A stretch of DNA of 34,169 nt from Gnetum montanum (taxonomy: Eukaryota; Streptophyta; Gnetopsida; Gnetales; Gnetaceae), in assembly GCA_015680685.1 (NCBI GenBank), contig MNCI01005599.1:213477-247645 (forward strand). Reading direction: 5' to 3'. The position numbers and the translations under genes are program-made. The notes under the pieces are model-generated. The model worked only from the letters and a program-made list of their open reading frames with translations, ran no database searches and was not told the DNA's origin. This document shows positions 1-10,780 of the stretch, one piece after another (within the stretch, counting starts at the first letter, position 1; each line of letters starts with the position of its first letter).

Positions 1-331
1 CATAAATAAAACATTTAAGCTATCTAGAATGTTGCAAGGTTTATCAAGAAGTTCTTCTTTATTGTCGCACACACTATTGTGCTAAAGTACAACAATGCTC
101 AAATAAAGATTCGTACACTTAATGACTCCTGTTGCAAGCACTTGGGAGAAATATTTTAACTCTTAATGAACAAACTGCAAGAGCTTTGCTACTATCAAAA
201 TCTTGTTGCCATAAATGCAGCTAGTAGGCATGTATTTATAGGCAAAAGGCAGACATTGCATCAATGGGGCCTCATCGACGAGGCCATGTCCATGAGGCCT
301 TGTCGACGCAGCCTAGAAATGCGACTTATCA
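1..331 (-). repeat. Truncated LTR of an Athila-like element (outer part)
   Basis: This segment aligns by eye with the right-hand 360 bases of the element A LTRs (about 17672-18031 and 6080-6447). Shared blocks include the 'gttgcaaggtttatcaagaag' area, 'aataaagat' followed by 'actcctgttgc', a minus-strand TATA box (plus-strand tgtatttata at 231-240) and a run of GGCC-containing 15-base units at about 259-312. It ends in TCA at 331, matching the terminal CA of an LTR written in minus orientation. No purine-tract complement follows, unlike the LTRs at 6447 and 23429. So it is either the 5' LTR of an element lying left of the window or a solo LTR. The left part is cut off by the window edge. Confidence 0.75.
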
Positions 332-1040
332 TTCATGATTAGCTAAAAAACTAATGTACTTTTTAAAAATGTATTTACCATAAAATTAATGCTAAATACT
401 AAGATCTTAATTACTTAAAGGAAAAGAAAATGTGGAGACAAAGGTCGATTAGAAAGATACTCCTCGACAATCTTTGTTTGGGATCTATTAAAAAGGCTTT
501 GAACATTCTAACATTGGGATGTGGGGCAAATGCCTTCATTTTTTATTTTTAAGCTTAACTTTTATCTCACAATCAATGTCCCTAATCACTAAAAAAGCAT
601 TTAGAAAATTAGTAGAAGGAGAGATAGAAAGAAATACCTTGTGGATACCATCATCATCTTAGCCTTGTTAGGTAGAGACATGATTTTATAGAAGACTTAC
701 CTTTAGTTTTTACTAGTTCATGGATGCTTTTTAGTGGATCTAATTTTTTCTTCAACAAATCTTATGTTTTTCTAATAGATCTAATGTTTCTCTAGTGAAT
801 TTAATTTTGTTTAAATGGATCTGATGTCTTTGCAGCAAATCTAATTTTTCCAATGAATCTAATTTTTCTCTATTTGATTTGTTCCCAATGAACATAATTT
901 CTTTAGAATTCTCCCATAGGGGATTCTATATTACTTACCACTTCTTCAACCAGTGTTGAAATTTTTTCTTCTTTTATTCATGTAGAAATTTTTGTGTATT
1001 CTTAAAATGAAGATTTACAAGTAGGTAACAAAAATTTATG
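332..1040. other. AT-rich stretch without a recognisable gene
   Basis: I see no sustained coding frame and no similarity to the retroelement domains elsewhere in the window. The segment is T-rich on the plus strand and contains a run of imperfect short repeats (listed separately). It lies between a truncated LTR and a LINE-type ORF1 remnant, so it may be the 5' part of that LINE or host intergenic DNA. I cannot decide which. Confidence 0.4.
735..885. repeat. Degenerate short tandem repeats around 'gatctaattttt'
   Basis: A core resembling (g/a)atctaat(g/t)ttt recurs about seven times at irregular spacings of roughly 18-25 bases: near 737, 762, 778, 797, 818, 838 and 854. Copies differ by one to four bases, as in an old, decayed array. 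The array sits just upstream of the LINE-type ORF1 remnant on the plus strand. No function can be read from it. Confidence 0.45.
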
Positions 1041-2058
1041 ATGCTTTCTTATAGTGATGTTGATGTAGCTAAGAGACCTAATTTTATTCTTCTTAATGAT
1101 GTATGTGAGTCATTGGTTGTTGATCTTTTATCAAAATATGTGTTCATTTGAATCTTGGGTTACCTACCTCATAATCAATGTTTTGTTTTGTAATTAAATG
1201 ATGTGATGAAAAAACATGCTATCTAAGTCCTTTATGCTAGTATTATTTTCAATTTTTTCTATTTCTTAAGTTAGGCAATGCTTTGATGGTGTAGTGTGCC
1301 CTATATATAGGATCTTTTATACATAAGCATGTAGTGTTGATCATTTGTAAGTGGGCTTTAGATTTTGATGCCCAGTCTGAAGAATATGCTAAAGTTTCAT
1401 TTTTTGTTGAATTATATAATCTTTCATTAAGTTTTCATAAAGCAAAGTAGAAAATTGTTAGTATTTCTAGTCCCATTAATCATACGGTATCTATTTCTAC
1501 AACTTCTAAATTTCATATACATTTTTTTATTGAAAGTAACCTTCTTAATCATAAAAAAGAATTGGCATTACAAATAAAAGAAAAGACTTAACTTTAGTTA
1601 CTTACATACTATAATCTTCCTAATTCTTGCAAATTTTGCCATCCTAAAGGATATTTGTTTAATGCTTGTTATTTATTACTCAAGAAAAAATATTTTAAAG
1701 GAAAGAAAAAATGTATTAAAGTTAAAGATAGAAAAAATAATATGAAATTGAAGATATGAAAAATCAAGTTAATGTCAATGATAAAAATGATCAAATGACT
1801 ATAAAAAACCTAGAGAAGACCGAAGCTCCTTTATATACTTTTGCTAGTACTAGAGAAAAAATTAAGTATCTTGTCAAGATAGATTATAAGGCAAAATTTT
1901 CCTTATATCACAAGAATACTATTAACATAAAAATTAAAACTAGTGTCGACAAAAAGGTTATAGTTGATGCTAAAGATTCTCAATGTAAGATTAATAATGA
2001 ATTTCCACTAGTAGTACCACTTTCTTACTTTAAAATAACTATTGGTATTAAGTTATAG
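1041..2058 (+). pseudogene. LINE-type ORF1 remnant (DUF4283-like domain plus zinc knuckle)
   Basis: A broken plus-strand frame at about 1352-1580 reads W-A-L-D-F-D followed by ...VSFFVELYNLSLSFH and then ...KIVSISSPINHTVSIS. This is the pattern of the DUF4283 domain of plant L1-type LINE ORF1 proteins: a W..DFD block, a V.VW.ELPNLPLE-like block, and an I...IG.P...D..T-like block. Next comes NLP-x-x-C-x2-C-x4-Y-x4-C at 1628-1669, a CCHC knuckle whose His codon has become Tyr. Such proteins bind element RNA in the ribonucleoprotein used for target-primed reverse transcription. In-frame stops occur within the domain and before the knuckle. A lysine-rich open frame of 100 codons (1756-2058) follows and may be its C-terminal part. 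No ORF2 endonuclease or RT follows: the sequence passes into LTR remnants. A host DUF4283 zinc-knuckle gene is the alternative. Confidence 0.65.
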
Positions 2059-2109
2059 CTCTCTATCTTGAATCTTTTTACTATTTTAGTTTCAAACATG
2101 TATGTTGAA

Positions 2110-2479
2110 AAGTGATGTAAATTTTGTTAGAACTAGGATCTTCCTCTTTACTAATAATTAATNTCTATTCTATGTGAAATCCTGCAATGATAAAAAAAAT
2201 TTTCCATTTTTATTATCATTCATGAATTATATCTAGGAATAATCTACTTGAATAAAGATGCTGTATAACTGTAATTCACCACACTATGGACCTTCACAAC
2301 TAACGCTAATTTCAACAAAATCAACTATAAGAGTTTCACTAAGTGTTGGCAAAAATTTATGATTTGACATGATGATGGACGTGTATTTATAGGCATGACC
2401 ATGGCCCGCTACTTTGTATCTATGACATTGTATATTGAGCTACAATATTGCATCTAGGATATTGTAGTCTTTTCTATCA
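2110..2479 (-). repeat. Heavily worn LTR fragment, minus orientation
   Basis: Landmarks follow the element A LTR in order and spacing: 'cctgcaatga' (LTR 'gctgcaaggt'), then 'cttgaataaagat' with 'ctgta' near 2249, then 'actataagagttt' and a minus-strand TATA box written gtgtatttatagg at 2381-2393. The distance from 'ttgaataaag' to the TATA box is about 132 bases, against about 133 in the LTR at 17134-18031. The segment after the TATA box holds ATTGTA/TACAAT inverted words in the place of the U3 repeats, and ends near ctatca (2479). The left half of the LTR is missing or unrecognisable. An N at 2163 marks unresolved sequence. Confidence 0.55.
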
Positions 2480-2700
2480 ATTTTTTCATTAATGTCATAT
2501 TCAAAAAAGAAATATTAATAATGAGCAAAGAAAATTTAGAGTACATCACAATATTGACAATGAGTAGACATCATAAAAAAATATGGAAAGAAAAAAATTT
2601 TTGATTTTAGAACTATCTACTCAAGTGTACAAGCTTACAATTAATATTTTTAAAAATAAGAGAAGAAAATTNAAATGAGAAATAAAAGAAGGCACCACCA
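2480..2700. other. Unassigned junction segment before element C
   Basis: A-rich sequence between the worn LTR and the first recognisable gag sequence of element C. One block, 'ctactcaagtgtacaa' near 2617, resembles 'gtactcgagtgtacaa' near 6563 in the 3' non-coding part of element A. This hints that it is the 3' internal end of another minus-strand element. No clear purine tract or primer-binding site is visible. It contains an N at about 2673. Confidence 0.3.
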
Positions 2701-4870
2701 ACAACTGTCCTTTTAAAGAAGGAATATATGTCATACAAAGCTAAAAAGTTTCATTGTTCTCATAGATCTAGTTCTCAATCACTTGTTTTATCTACTAAAG
2801 ATCTTATAAAATCAAGATCATATTCCGGTCTTGCAAAAACTTCCAAAAAAATGAAGCACACTCTAGACATATAAGGAATTCAAGGCCTAGGACCTTCAAT
2901 AGATTTAGAAGAGATGAATTAAGGATTCATAGAAGGAGAACTAGTTGGCATCATTTTTCAAGTCCACCATTCTCTTCCTCACACTCATTAACAGATTCTA
3001 ACAAGGAAGGATGAAGATCAAGGGATTATAACAGATACACCAATAGAAGAAGACATCCTAATGATGAATAAAACCAAGAAAGGGAACCAAGGTATGAGAG
3101 AAGAAAGTGTCATGTGCATTGAAGGAAAAATAAAGATTGTAAACCCAAAGACTATGAAGAATCTCTATTGGTCACTCCAAGCATGATTAACATCAGAGAA
3201 GCAGTGTACATATCAACCAAGCATATAAGGTATAGTCATATCAAACAACTTGATATGAATAACATTCTAAAATTTGAAAGATAATACAATCAAGATCCAC
3301 AACACCACTTGCAAACATTCGATGATACCTATGCCCTAGAGAATATAGAGAATGATTGGCAAAAATTTAATTTAATTTCTAGAACACTTATAAAGGAAGA
3401 AAAAAGCTAGTATAGATCCTTAGAACGAAAATTAATTAGAAGATGAAGTACCATGCTAAAGCTCTTCAATGATAAGTATCAAACTTATCCAAGAGTGTCA
3501 AACTTAAGAAAAAAAATCCAAGGATGGAAACAAGGGACACATGAACCTCCTGATGTAGTAATGAGTAGGTATTATTCACTATGGTATAAATGCCTAGATC
3601 ATGAATTTTCTCAAAGGGAACAGTTGTAGCATTTTATTGATGGATTAAAAAACAAAATAAGAAAGACCCTTAGAGTGTATGCCTAACGAAAATTATCAAA
3701 GATGAAAGTCCACCAAATCTAATGGTTACTAGAATAAGTAGCAAAAGCAGAAGGGAAGCTATGTAAAGGAGAATCAATCAAAGAGTAAAATAGAGATCCT
3801 ACTCTTAGAAAAAGAGATGCGAGAATCTATGAAACACAAGAAGATAAAACTATGAAAGACATGATTTAGTAAAAAGCTCTACCCATTCAAAAATCAATAA
3901 ATGATATTACAGCAAAGGTAGAGAAAATGCGAGACTCAATAGATGAAACTTTACAACACTAAAGATAGTAGAAGAGAAAACTAAATCAAAATTCAATAGG
4001 AATAAAGATAATAAAAAGAAGAAGGATAATGGATGAGAAAATTACAAAATTAAGGGAAATTTTGATATAGTGAAGGAGGTCATGGACTCAACCCCAAAAG
4101 ACAAAAATTGGTGTAATGTGCGATAGTATGAACATCCTACGGGATGTTGTCCCAATTCTGGCTCATTTACAAGAGTTCGGAGCATGTGTACTTAATCCAA
4201 AATTTGTCTAAATGTAAATGCCTACATAACTACCTTATCTAAAAGGTAATTATAGATAACCCTATCAATAATCATATTATTCAAGCAAGGCATATCCTCA
4301 ACCATATAAGCAATATCAACAACAATGGCAACAACCAAAATCATGGGTAATATCACTGCCAAGGCAACAACATCTTTACTGGCAACCAAATCCTTACCGA
4401 TATTATGTCCAATGTCCTATATCTCTAGGTAGTACTCATGTTCATGCTTTCTCTTATTACTATCTAACTGAGTACCATAGACCTACAACCCCATGCATGG
4501 AATCACAACCTTACATATCGCAACTAGTAGTAAGTCACTTTCATTAAGCTCTTAATCCTCTACCACTAGTACCACCACCAGTAATGCAAGAAGAAGTACC
4601 AACACAACCATAACATAAAAGTTCTACTAGGGCAATTAGTACACAAGGGGACATTATAACTAATAGTGAACCAAGGCTAAGAAAATGTCCTTTTTTTAGG
4701 AAAAGTCCAAAAAAGATTCAAGGAACAAGAACCTTATTTAACCTTACTCCTTCTACATCAAGTCTTCAAGCAAGTACCATGTTTCAAACATAAACAAAGA
4801 ATAATTTAAAGACTATCATGCTTACATAGACTATAATACATTAGGTAAATGCAAGGAAACTTTCTAAGAA
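2700..4870 (+). pseudogene. Element C gag remnant
   Basis: Gag would form the virus-like particle and bind element RNA. Plus-strand frames here match the gag parts of A and B: 'QLDMNNILKFE' near 3245 (A 'CLDMNNIPRFEG', B 'RLDMNNIPRFMG'), then a DPQ.HLQ.F.D.YAL block near 3295, LFNDKYQTY.RVSNLRKKI near 3465, and HEPPDVVMSRYY near 3540. The proline/glutamine/tyrosine-rich tail (about 4210-4640) corresponds to the same low-complexity tail in A and B. Numerous stops and frameshifts break it, and no single frame runs more than about 100 codons. The first part (2728-3000) starts with a Ser/Lys-rich stretch that does not match the A or B N-termini, so the start is uncertain. Confidence 0.7.
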
Positions 4871-4879
4871 ATAAACAAA

Positions 4880-5345
4880 TCCTAGAAGTCCTTTAATCTA
4901 CCTCTAAATAGTAGAAAACAAGTCATGCAAGACTTTATTAGATTTAGGATTTGGGGTAAATCTCATCTCTCAAGATATGTACAAGGCTTGGAATTTATCT
5001 TCATTAAAGAAATGTAACATCTATTAGAGTTGGTTGACCATTCTATTACTATTCCACTTAGATAGGTCGAAGATGTGGTAACTACCATAAGTGCTTGGTC
5101 TTATCCTATAGATCTTATTTGTCATCCATGTGGGAAAGACTAAAGGAGAATTCGCTATCATTATGGAAAGGGCATGACTTAGCATAATGGATTTTAAGCT
5201 AAGTATCAGAGACTTATCCTTCTAAATCTTCAAAGAAGATGAGACTAAATTCATTTAAATACACATAGTTCCATGTATCGCATACAATGATAATGAGTGT
5301 AATTACTTGTAGAAAACATGGACTACTAGATAAAATAAAATTCTA
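4880..5345 (+). pseudogene. Element C retropepsin-type protease remnant
   Basis: The frame near 4922-5000 reads CKTLLDLGFGVNLISQDMYK, the counterpart of CKALLDSGSDVNLISHDMYK in A and CKALLDSGSGVNLISQEMYK in B. The catalytic Asp is retained, but DSG has become DLG (a TCA-to-TTA type change), and a stop follows a little later. The second landmark, FPIIMGRAWLS in A and B, appears near 5150 as FAIIMERA-stop-LS. Aspartic protease would cleave the Gag-Pol polyprotein, but this copy cannot. Insertion A lies about 200 bases downstream, in the linker between protease and RT. Confidence 0.75.
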
Positions 5346-5543
5346 GCCTACAAAATATATGTTAAAAAAATGTTTGTACAATAGTTTCTTTATGCAACAG
5401 CCACATAACAAGAAGGTACTCAATGGCTAAATAATGAAGTAAAATTTAAATCAAACATATTCATGGAATTAGTCAAAAATTTTACCAATGCCTATGTAGA
5501 AGAAACCAATAAAATAGAATAGATATGAAGATAACTTCCCTAT

Positions 5544-5548
5544 ACTAA
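5544..5548. repeat. Target-site duplication, left copy (element A)
   Basis: ACTAA directly precedes the terminal TG of the element A LTR at 5549. The identical ACTAA is at 18032-18036 directly after the terminal CA of the other LTR. Five bases is the usual duplication length for Ty3/gypsy integrase. Confidence 0.9.
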
Positions 5549-6447
5549 TGATGAGTAGCTAGGTACCCTTATGTCCAACCATATGAATCACAAAGTATTC
5601 ATGCATGATCTAGTCAAATTCCGTGGACTTTATAGTTTCTAGTGCACTAGTCTTTTAGGAAGTGAACCTTGTCCTAAGGTCATTCGTTGTCTTCCCGATT
5701 ACACTTGTGAATTACAAAGGTATAAAAAGTGAAATCGAGGCATATGATTTTTATCATTATATATTTTATGTTCTTTGGTACTTTGAAGGGAGAGATAAAG
5801 TAATTTAATGGCTGATCTAAATTAACTAACTAACTGATCTCTAACTAGTCCTAACATAAGCATTCTATCCCACTTTCTATACATGTCCTAAACCCGCATA
5901 TCCACTGTTGGGTTACCAAGCACTATGCCACTAGGTGCACCAAGCAATAACGTTGTTACGATTACCAAACAAATACATGTTACACTTGAAGCAGTTGTAC
6001 TTGTGTATTTAATCTATTCAGCTTATCTTGCTTAATTAGCTTAATTATTGGATTAACTGAAAGCATTAAAAGCATAAATAAATATCTAAACTATTTGAAA
6101 TGCTACAAGGTTTATCAAGAAACTTGTCTTTATTATCATACACATTGTCGTACTTAGGTACAACAATTCTCAAATAAAGATCCATACACATAATGACTCC
6201 TATTGCGAGCACTCGAGAAAAATATTCTAACTTTCAAATAGACAAACTACAAGAACTTTGCTACTACTATGAATCTAATGCCATAAATGCAGCTGGTAAG
6301 CACATATTTATAGCATAAAATGGACCCTACATCAACAAGGTTGCATCGACATAGCAAATGATGCATCAATAGGGTGACATCAATGAGGCCCAATCGATGA
6401 GGCCACAAGGATGACGCCTCATCAACGCAACCAACCATGGTCCATCA
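5549..6447 (-). repeat. Element A 3' LTR
   Basis: The right-hand partner is 17134-18031. Shared landmarks along the plus strand are: tgatgag...aggtaccc at the left end; 'gaagtgaaccttg' with 'ctaaggtcattcgttgtcttcc'; 'taactaactaac'; 'accaagcactatgccact'; 'aataaagat'; a minus-strand TATA box (catatttatagc, 6303-6314); GGCC-containing U3 repeats; and tccatca at the right end. For this minus-strand element, U3 lies at the high-coordinate side. Minus-strand AATAAA-type signals occur in the R/U5 part. Confidence 0.92.
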
Positions 6448-6459
6448 TACCCCCACAAC
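6448..6459 (-). promoter_or_regulatory. Element A polypurine tract
   Basis: Read on the minus strand this is GTTGTGGGGGTA, immediately before the TGATGG start of the 3' LTR. It is the expected position and composition for the plus-strand primer left by RNase H. Element B has GTCATGGGGATA in the identical place. Confidence 0.75.
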
Positions 6460-6899
6460 TAAATGAAAAATCATCCTTAAGCTCCTTTACGAAATTGGGA
6501 GTGTATGGAATTATTGATTGACTCTTAACAAAACAAAAACAAACTAACTTGACAAAACTAAGTACTCGAGTGTACAAATCAACATACTACAAAAATTATG
6601 GTGTTCATGACACAAAATTGAACACCATGACATGACTCTTTAAAATTGGATGGCACTTCCTTTGATGGCATGAAGTCAGTGGAGAAGGTCAGGCAGTCCC
6701 AAGTGGTGATGGCTCCTAAGATTTTGAGGGACCTTCATTGGCTTCAAGCACATGTGGCGATAGAGGTGCTATGGCTATCCTACTACTGCTACAGCTTCTA
6801 GCAAGAGGCAAAAGATAGCCAACAATGCCTTCATTTTCTTCTCCTTACTCCTGGTATCATGCATAGTCCATGTAGCTTTGCCAATGTGGCAAGAACAAG

Positions 6900-8740
6900 C
6901 ACATCATAAGGACATGCAATAGTTAGAAATAACTCCTTAGCATTAATAAATAGGTAGCAAATTGTTTACGCTTGATGTCAAACACCTTAATTGTGTCTTT
7001 CAGCCCTTGGTAATCATTCATTCTCTTGGCCAAGTTCTTGGTAGTTGATTTTTGATCCATGAATTGTGCCCTGAGAACTTTGAGTTCAGCATTTGCTATC
7101 TCAAGCTTTTGCTTAGATTCTTTTTTATGCTTGAACTCAGCCTTGTACAATAAGTATGAGCTGGCCACTTGTTTTTCCAATTTTGACTGTGATTGTTTGG
7201 CATTCAGCATCATCAAGTTTCCATAGCAAATATTGGCCAATTCCATGTAGTCTATCATTTCCTCAATTTACAACTCCTTTAGGCAGATCTCCACTTTGTT
7301 ATAGGCATCAATCCCATCAATGATGGGCCACCACACTTCTCTCCCTTGTTGGAGTTGTTGGAGGCCTTTGTTTACTTTTTCCTTAGCCATTTGAATATGT
7401 TTCTCATTTACCTCCTTTTCCATGTCAACCTAGTCTCTATAGTAATTTTTAACTCTTTCAAACTTAAGAGCCTCATTCTTCCAAGTGATGATCTTTATGG
7501 AAAACTTTTGGCATAAAGCTTAGACTTCCTCCATAGACAGATTTCAATTCTCCATAGTTAATTTCCTTAACTCTGTGTTTACCCTAGTAAGCTGCTCCTA
7601 CTATTGATGAATGAATTCCTACATCTATTGTTTTTGTGCATCAACATTGTGCAGGAAATGATTTTCAATGGTCAATTATTCATTTTCTTGGTGCATCTAA
7701 ATCAAATAGGTTTTTGCTTCTACTATGGGTTGGTTGAAGATGGCTGTTACTCTCCTTCTTGATTCATGACAAGTGTCTTATCCTTCATTATTTCAAACCA
7801 TGAGGCTAAAGAAGCATGCTTGATTGTGTTATTTGCATAGTAGATGATCTCTATCCTTTTGCAAAGTTTTTGAATGAAGCATGAAAAAGATAGGGTTTTT
7901 CTTCCACATTTATTTTTTTGAAGTGCTTCTCGATCTCTAAATAGATCAATTGTGGAAGGTTTACTGGAAAGCTCCTGCTTAGAGTGATGCATGCTTGGGT
8001 AGGAAAAGTAGTCACCTTGCTAGGCCTCATCATTAGATTGATATGGTAGGCCACTATTTTGAAGTATATGCATTACAATAATGTGAGTGCACTGTATTCC
8101 TTATGGTCAACCCCATAACACCACTGAGTCCACTTCTTTTTGCCCTTAGGGTCACCTTGCATTGATAACTCTATTAATTATGTCCTAGTATTAGGCAACC
8201 CTATCACTTGTGTGATAGCTTCAGCCAAGTAGGACACTTGAATATCCTTGATTTTCACTATGGAGCCTAGCCTTTTATTATTCTAGAAGAGATATGTCTC
8301 TCCCATGTACCACTTCCCACTTGAAGTAATGATTGACCACATGGAAGAGGTTTACAATTGTGTTTTCACCTCTAATTAAGCATGCTCTAAAATGGCTTAA
8401 AGTCCAATTCTTAGAGAATTGAGTGTTGGATCTCAGAGGGCCTGATGATATTGAGGTAGGCTTGTGTTAGTGTGACTTCAAGCCTTGGTATGGGTCTTGG
8501 TGCTTCCCCTTGTTGTAATTATTCTGATGGAATTTCTTCTTCAAGAATCTATTGAACAAATTCCACTTCGGGCTCCTCTGGAAGAGGTCCCGTTACACAA
8601 GTTACCTTTGGTTGTTCCTACGCTTACTCTTGTTGGCCCCTTCTAGTTCTGGGTTGTTTCTCCCTTAGTTGAAAGGGTCCTCCCTCTTGCGATCATTTCG
8701 GTCTTAGTGCCATCTATAACCACAACATGATCATAGCAGT
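6900..8740 (-). pseudogene. Element A env-like third coding region, decayed
   Basis: Downstream of integrase and a spacer, minus-strand frames here match plus-strand frames of element C on both sides of insertion B. A has VSYLAEAITQVIGLPN near 8200-8245 against C VSYLVKAITRALNLPN near 22427. A also has a KHFKKINVEEK-type block near 7900-7935 against C RRFKKKKILK near 29855. The last part (6923-7258) is an open frame of 111 codons rich in Lys, Glu, Leu and Gln, typical of a coiled coil. The position fits the 'env-like' ORF of Athila-type elements, whose role is not established. I see no convincing signal peptide or transmembrane segment, and stops split the region. A captured host coiled-coil gene is less likely because C carries the same region. 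Confidence 0.6.
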
Positions 8741-10780
8741 TGTTGTGTAACATAAAACAATTGGGATACCTTATCTCCCTAGGATAGTTACACTTGGCTA
8801 AGTTGTGATTATGCCTAATTTAATCAGTTTTAATCATTATTTTATTTATGTTTTAAGGTTAACAAGTCATTTCAGAGGGTGTTGAAATGGTTAACTCTTA
8901 AAATCTGATGATTTCATATCATTGTATTCATTCACCCTTTGGGGGAGTTAAAAAATTTTCAAAAAATTACATCAAAAACCTAAAATTTTATGGCCCCCAT
9001 GTTGAAGAGCTTGCCTACAGTAGCTACAAGATCAAAGAATGAAGTGATTTGGACAAATGGTTGGGAAGTTATGGGCTCTAAAAAATGGCAAAAACTCCCC
9101 TTATGTTATGAAGAAACTAACAAAAAATTTTAAAGTATGCAGTGGGCATATATAGAGTTTCTGACATGCGTCGATGGGGCCTTCTCAACATAGTTGTTGA
9201 CCATCATAGACTTTCATTGACTTGGTTAAAACTTTTAAAGTACAAGGAGTTTTTGAGTGAAATTGGGGTCAAATGGAAGCCCAAAAAGCCATGACTAGGA
9301 TGAAAATAGTAGAAGAGGGTTTTAGAGCTTAGAAATTTAGAAAATTGAGAAAATGATGTGGAGAATGAATTTAATGAGAGGTTTAAGGTGCACTAAGCAA
9401 GATACACAATGGAATATGTGAAAGATAAGATTATAGCAATGCCTAAAGTAAGGAACCTAACTAACCAAGCCAAAAGATATGCAAGTGGATCCTCCCCATA
9501 GCAGGCACATGCCCTTTTTGCCCTTACATAACCTCAATAAATGAGTATTTGGGCCCCAAGGTCAATTAATGACCGTGAAAAGTTAACGACCAACCTAAAG
9601 AATCTATCCAAGAATTCCAACAGATTAAACTAAGACATCAAGCATAACATAGAAATTGGTAGTGAGGTGAGTTATGGCAACATAGATGGATGATTGAGAA
9701 GGTGGGATGGAATCCTAAATTGAGGTCATAAGAAGTCCCTTATGGAGTTTGTGTTTAAAATGACTTGAGAAGATCCATTCTTAGTCTAGATCAAAACTAG
9801 CCTCTTTTAGTGACTTCACATCACTACTCCCAGACCAATCCACCCCCTTGAGACATAAGAGTGCTCCCACAAAATAACCATCATTTCATAAAGAGAAGAA
9901 GAGAGAAGTAGGAAGTAAGAGAGCGCCTTAGTTAGAGGGGACCTTTAGGCATGGATGCATGTCTTTCTAGTCCCATAACTAGTGCTTATAGCCTATTTAT
10001 TTGTCTAAGGCGTGTGCTTTGAATTTCCATCATATGTTTTTTTTTTTTTGAATTTTTGGATGGGAAACAACCATGCAAAGACTTTATTTAACTTCCTATT
10101 AGTGGTTGGAATGGAACAGTAAGAAGTTCATGAAAAACACTCAAGCACTCAAGTAAGTAGAAGAGTACAAAGAGTATTGAGTTCCATTGAAGTCACATCC
10201 TATACAAACCTTTGAATCCTTCCCAATTCTGAAAACTACCAAGGAAATCAATTGATTAAAAGCTTCTTTAATGAAAGGGACCTCAAACTTCCAGAACAAG
10301 GAAAACCATAGAGTTTGTTGGATGGGTGTATGATGTGGACTCACTGCCTATGCCATAAAAATAAACCATTTCATAGTCATCACACATTAGAATTCAAAAA
10401 TAGAAGCCAAACATTGACAATCACAACATTAAGCCTAAACCATCATTAGTAACCAACAATAGTGGCACTGTGTCCTGTGGTAATAAAGCACTTTTATTAG
10501 CAGAAATAACGAAAATTCATACTCACACAAAACAAAGCAAAAAATATATAAGAAAGTGTAAGTTAATCAAGAAAGGTAAAACATACTAACAATGTTGTAA
10601 AATAAAAAATTGAGAAAATTGATAGAACAAAAATCCAAAGAAAGAGGTAAAAATCAATAGTGTAAAACAAAAATGTGTAAAATAAAAAGTGAAAGACTAA
10701 GGAGCCATGTGGATGGTTAGCATGGATGGCCATCTTTCCCATGACTGAGTTAGAAGGAGGAGATGTGAAAAATTAAATGT
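8741..10780 (-). other. Element A spacer between integrase and env-like region
   Basis: No long coding frame. Several blocks are shared with the non-coding part of element B. Examples are the 'ttggctaagttgtgat' block (8795-8810 and 23880-23895), 'cctccccatagcaggcacatgccc' near 9490 against 24176, and 'gccttagttagagggga' with 'cataactagtgctt' near 9926-9990 against 24613-24660. These are conserved non-coding parts of the element family. A poly-T run is at about 10029-10040. The region also contains a U3-like promoter module (separate entry). Confidence 0.65.
9140..9200 (-). promoter_or_regulatory. U3-like TATA and repeat module inside element A
   Basis: The plus strand shows 'gggcatatatagag' (minus-strand CTCTATATATGCCC, TATA-like, 9144-9157), followed 12-15 bases away by 'gcgtcgatggggcc' (9169-9182) and 'ctcaacatagttgttgacc'. 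The LTRs have the same arrangement: 'gagcatgtatttatag', then after a similar gap 'catcgatggggcc' and 'gtcaacacaataaacga' at 17897-17955. Transcription from it would run toward the env-like region starting about 400 bases further on. Element B, which lacks that region, shows no such module in the matching part. Promoter activity is an inference from arrangement only. Confidence 0.4.

Noticed and set aside
2690-2730. 'ggcaccaccaacaactgtcc' as a primer-binding site for element C
   Set aside because: It resembles the tRNA-Asp site only in its first few bases, and there is no LTR end immediately upstream.
6923-7258. Captured host coiled-coil gene in element A
   Set aside because: Coiled-coil composition is clear, but the neighbouring env-like sequence is shared with element C in the same position, so an element-encoded region is the simpler reading.
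7747-8054. Two overlapping minus-strand frames taken as separate genes
   Set aside because: Both fall within the env-like region of element A. The frame at 7851-8054 matches element C and the other is a neighbouring-frame shadow, so they are treated as one decayed region.
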